From: Actinoplanes sp. SE50/110
GTDB taxonomy: Bacteria; Actinomycetota; Actinomycetes; Mycobacteriales; Micromonosporaceae
NCBI RefSeq assembly: GCF_900119315.1
Contig: NZ_LT827010.1
Span: 1,596,001-1,660,000 of the forward strand
DNA length: 64,000 nt
Reading direction: 5' to 3'
The position numbers and the translations under genes were made by a program. Of the stretch, positions 61,649-64,000 are shown piece by piece. Position 1 is the stretch's first letter, and each line of letters opens with the position of its first letter. The notes below the pieces were generated by a model. The model saw nothing but the letters and a program-made list of their open reading frames with translations, searched no databases and was not told the DNA's origin.

Positions 61649-63073
61649 TCAGACGTTGTAGTACATCTCGAACTCGTGCGGGGTCGGGCGGAGCCGGACC
61701 GGGTCGATTTCGTTGGTGCGCTTGTAGTCGATCCAGGTGGAGATGAGGTCGTCGGTGAAGACGCCGCCGGCGGTGAGGAACTCGTGGTCGGCCTCGAGGG
61801 AGTTGAGGACGGCGTCGAGGGAGCCGGGGACCTGCTTGACGCTGCCCCACTCCTCCGGCGGGAGGTCGTAGAGGTCCTTGTCGATCGGGGCCGGGGGCTC
61901 GATCTTGTTCTTGATGCCGTCGAGGCCGGCCATCATCTGGGCGGAGAACGCCAGGTACGGGTTGGACGACGGGTCCGGGACGCGGAACTCGACGCGCTTG
62001 GCCTTCGGGTTGCTGCCGGTGACCGGGATGCGGGTGCACGCGGAGCGGTTGCGCTGCGAGTAGACCAGGTTGACCGGGGCCTCGTAGCCGGGGACCAGGC
62101 GGCGGTACGAGTTGACCGTCGGGTTGGTGAAGGCCAGCAGCGACGGCGCGTGGTGCAGCAGGCCGCCGATGTACCAGCGGGCCATGTCGGACAGGCCGGC
62201 GTAACCGGTCTCGTCGTAGAACAGCGGCTCGCCGCCCAGCCACAGGCTCTGGTGGGTGTGCATGCCGGAGCCGTTGTCGCCGAACAGCGGCTTCGGCATG
62301 AAGGTCGCCGTCTTGCCGTGCTCCCAGGCGGTGTTCTTGATGATGTACTTGAACAGCTGCATCTGGTCGCCGGCGTGCAGCAGCGTGGAAAACTTGTAGT
62401 TGATCTCGCCCTGGCCGGCGGTGCCGACCTCGTGGTGCGAGCGCTCCACGGTGAAGCCGGTGTCGACCAGGCGGCGGACCATCGCGTCGCGCAGGTCGGC
62501 GTAGTGGTCGACCGGGGAGACCGGGAAGTAGCCGCCCTTGAACGCGGTCTTGTAACCGCGGTTGCCGCCCTCCTCCTCACGGCCGGAGTTCCACGCGCCC
62601 TCGATCGAGTCGATGTAGTAGAACGCCTGGTGCGCGGAGGTCTCGTGGCGGATCGAGTCGAAGATGTAGAACTCGGCCTCGGCGCCGAAGTAGGCGGTGT
62701 CGGCGATGCCGCTCGACGCGAGGTACGCCTCGGCCTTCTTGGCCACGTTCCGCGGGTCACGCGAGTAGGCCTCGCGGGTGAACGGGTCGTGGATGAAGAA
62801 GTTCAGGGCCAGCGTCTTCTGGATCCGGAACGGGTCGACGAACGCGGTGGCGACGTCCGGCAGCAGCATCATGTCGGACTCGTGGATGGCCTGGAAACCG
62901 CGGATCGAGGACCCGTCGAAGGCGAGACCGTCGGTTGCCACACTGTCGTCGAACGACTCCACCGGGATGTTGAAGTGCTGCATCACGCCGGGGAGGTCAC
63001 AGAAACGTACGTCGACGAACTTGACGTCCTCGTCTTTGAGGTATCGCAGGAGTTCCTCGGGATTGGCGAACAC
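61649..63073 (-). CDS. glnA1: Glutamine synthetase type I, adenylylatable
   Basis: The main ammonium-assimilating enzyme (dodecameric GS-I-beta), 474 residues as in other actinobacteria. The motifs [56 protein letters not shown], and NRSACTRIP are intact. The adenylylation tyrosine is Tyr402 in [10 protein letters not shown], the substrate of GlnE encoded at 47333. GTG 63073 ([16 protein letters not shown]) has an AGGAGG ribosome site 5 bases upstream; the frame is open to 63121 without support. A four-part GlnR box lies 83 bases upstream. Confidence 0.97.
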   Translation of the reverse strand: MFANPEELLRYLKDEDVKFVDVRFCDLPGVMQHFNIPVESFDDSVATDGLAFDGSSIRGFQAIHESDMMLLPDVATAFVDPFRIQKTLALNFFIHDPFTREAYSRDPRNVAKKAEAYLASSGIADTAYFGAEAEFYIFDSIRHETSAHQAFYYIDSIEGAWNSGREEEGGNRGYKTAFKGGYFPVSPVDHYADLRDAMVRRLVDTGFTVERSHHEVGTAGQGEINYKFSTLLHAGDQMQLFKYIIKNTAWEHGKTATFMPKPLFGDNGSGMHTHQSLWLGGEPLFYDETGYAGLSDMARWYIGGLLHHAPSLLAFTNPTVNSYRRLVPGYEAPVNLVYSQRNRSACTRIPVTGSNPKAKRVEFRVPDPSSNPYLAFSAQMMAGLDGIKNKIEPPAPIDKDLYDLPPEEWGSVKQVPGSLDAVLNSLEADHEFLTAGGVFTDDLISTWIDYKRTNEIDPVRLRPTPHEFEMYYNV

Positions 63074-63155
63074 ACGTCCTCCTGGCACAGTTTTCCGACA
63101 CCGGGCGGCATACGCCGCCACCTGGCAAGGCTGGTCGCGACGTTATGGGTCCGGA

Positions 63156-63193
63156 GTTGCCCCGGCGTGTCCCTATTGTTTCCGCCGTGTTAC
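63156..63193 (-). promoter_or_regulatory. GlnR-binding box upstream of glnA1
   Basis: Read on the glnA1 strand the site is GTAAC-n6-GAAAC-n6-GACAC-n6-GCAAC. This matches the actinobacterial GlnR consensus gTnAc-n6-GaAAc repeated twice: the first pair is perfect, the second has three of five and four of five matches. All three spacers are exactly six bases. The first half-site also lies in the palindrome GTTACGTAAC. Confidence 0.75.
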
Positions 63194-63251
63194 GTAACCG
63201 GGTGATCAGGCACGGCGTGTGCGCAGCGGCCGACCCCCGGACCCTATCGCG

Positions 63252-63257
63252 TAGGCT
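63252..63257 (+). promoter_or_regulatory. -10 element TAGGCT for the RDD gene
   Basis: TAGGCT ends 8 bases before GTG 63266; no ribosome site, so probably leaderless. Confidence 0.4.
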
Positions 63258-63265
63258 CCGCGGTC

Positions 63266-63667
63266 GTGGCAGCTTCCGCGAACGACGTACCGCAGGCGAC
63301 GGCCCGGCCGGAACCGGCCGGCGGCGGGCGGCGGCTGCTCGCTCTGCTCATCGACTGGCTTCTCTGCCTGCTGGTGGCCGGCCTGTATGCCAGCCCGTAC
63401 CGGACGTCGTGGCCGCCGGTGGTCCTGCTGATCCTGGTGAACACCGTGTTCATCGGGCTTTTCGGACAGACGCCCGGGATGCGGCTGACCCGGATCGCCT
63501 GCCGCTCGCTCATCGACGGCGGTGCGATCGGGCTGGGCCGCGGGTTGCTCCGGGCGGTGCTGCTCGCGCTGCTCGTCCCGGCGTTGATCGCCGACGGCGA
63601 CGGTCGTGGGCTGCACGACCGCGCCGCCGGCTCGATGGTGGTCAAGAGGAGCCCAGCACCCGCTTGA
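63266..63667 (+). CDS. RDD-family membrane protein
   Basis: A 133-residue membrane protein. After a Pro/Ala-rich cytoplasmic start comes GGGRRLLALLIDWLLCLLVA, the RDD hallmark (Arg and Asp of the first helix), then VVLLILVNTVFIGLFGQTPG with the family's G-Q-T-P-G-(M/K) turn, and a third hydrophobic segment (LLRAVLLALLVPALI). The end GRGLHDRAAGSMVV is also typical. Function unknown. It is divergent from glnA1, as neighbours of this type are in related genomes (Rv2219A lies beside glnA1). Its 3' end overlaps the opposite-strand partial gene by 26 bases. Confidence 0.88.
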   Translation: MAASANDVPQATARPEPAGGGRRLLALLIDWLLCLLVAGLYASPYRTSWPPVVLLILVNTVFIGLFGQTPGMRLTRIACRSLIDGGAIGLGRGLLRAVLLALLVPALIADGDGRGLHDRAAGSMVVKRSPAPA

Positions 63668-64000
63668 TCTCCGGCTCGTAGACCGGCTGGTCACGCTGGC
63701 TGGTCACCACGCCGCCGCCCGGGGTCTGCACCTCGAACGCCTGCTCGTCGGTGACCACACCGGACAGGTCCTCGTCCTCGTCCCGCTGCGCCGGAGCCGG
63801 CTCGCCGGTCACCCGGCGCTTGCTGAGCTCCGGAGCGACCGTGCCGGGACGGCCCTGCTGTGCGGCCGCGGCGCGGGCGGCGGCCCGGCTGCGCAGCGCC
63901 TCCGGCACCTCCTCCAGGCCGGACACCTGCGACCCGGTCGGCGGCGGCAACGGCGGCCCGAGGACCGGCGCGGACGCGGCGGCCCGGGCCTGCTCGGCCC
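63642..64000 (-). CDS. C-terminal part of an unrecognised protein (runs off the right edge)
   Basis: About 118 C-terminal residues are visible, ending EPEIKRVLGSS. The segment is Ala/Pro/Gln-rich (ARAAASAPVLGPPLPPPTGS), then RSRAAARAAAAQQGRPG, then acidic (QRDEDEDLSGVVTDEQAFEV), so it looks like a disordered cytoplasmic tail. No domain is recognisable. The frame is open to the window end, so the start lies outside. It converges with the RDD gene and overlaps it by 26 bases. Confidence 0.6.
   Translation of the reverse strand, partial: AEQARAAASAPVLGPPLPPPTGSQVSGLEEVPEALRSRAAARAAAAQQGRPGTVAPELSKRRVTGEPAPAQRDEDEDLSGVVTDEQAFEVQTPGGGVVTSQRDQPVYEPEIKRVLGSS

Overview
The window is high-GC actinobacterial chromosome. 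Many GTG starts, gene content and gene order suggest a Micromonosporaceae member, probably Actinoplanes or a close relative; this is an inference from recognised families, not a database match. The backbone follows, in the same order, a block I recall from the Mycobacterium tuberculosis chromosome (about Rv2241 down to Rv2219A): aceE, a DUF3052 gene, ahpE, a Nif3/zinc-ribbon/RNase HI-phosphatase operon, panB, glnA2, glnE, glnA1 and an RDD gene.

Layout. 1-9181: a partial secreted protein, gltX, aceE, yjbQ, a fused E1-like protein with altered thiamine-diphosphate motifs, DUF3052, a 1-Cys peroxiredoxin and tRNA-Val(TAC). 9182-10313 is repetitive and has no convincing gene. 10314-15546 is accessory: an HTH protein, a DUF402 protein, a membrane protein, and a primase/polymerase-like protein divergent from an XRE-TPR regulator and a flavoprotein. 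15566-18242 is the tightly overlapping Nif3 operon. 18323-31337 holds a secreted GH18 chitinase, DUF3311 plus a sodium/solute symporter, RNase P RNA, a TauE/SafE exporter, a TIR-domain protein divergent from an unusual GAPDH-like protein, a PLP lyase, a membrane protein, a DD-peptidase, a methyltransferase and asd.

31892-37366 encodes a 1,824-residue Lys/Ala-rich, histone-H1-tail-like protein with several internal repeat blocks. 37581-43998 holds an RNB ribonuclease, panB, nadE, glnA2 and a DUF350 protein. 44154-53773 holds LtrA, a WYL regulator and a VOC protein, a class I amidotransferase joined to glnE, an OhrR-like MarR regulator, and two polyprenol-dependent mannosyltransferases. 53819-58503 holds a DrrAB-type ABC exporter convergent with a large AfsR/SARP regulator whose open frame runs antisense through drrB.

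58821-61136 is a lone gene with codon usage unlike its neighbours. It encodes an N-terminal SIR2-like domain, a P-loop NTPase and helical repeats, which is an Avs5-like (SIR2-STAND) architecture and makes it the best candidate for an antiphage system here. The window closes with glnA1, preceded by a four-part GlnR box, an RDD protein and a partial gene.

Nitrogen assimilation is the unifying theme of the backbone: two glutamine synthetases, the adenylyltransferase GlnE that would modify GlnA1, and a GlnR operator. Many genes carry a TAnnnT -10 element 6-10 bases before the start codon, so leaderless transcription appears common. I saw no transposase, integrase or CRISPR array.
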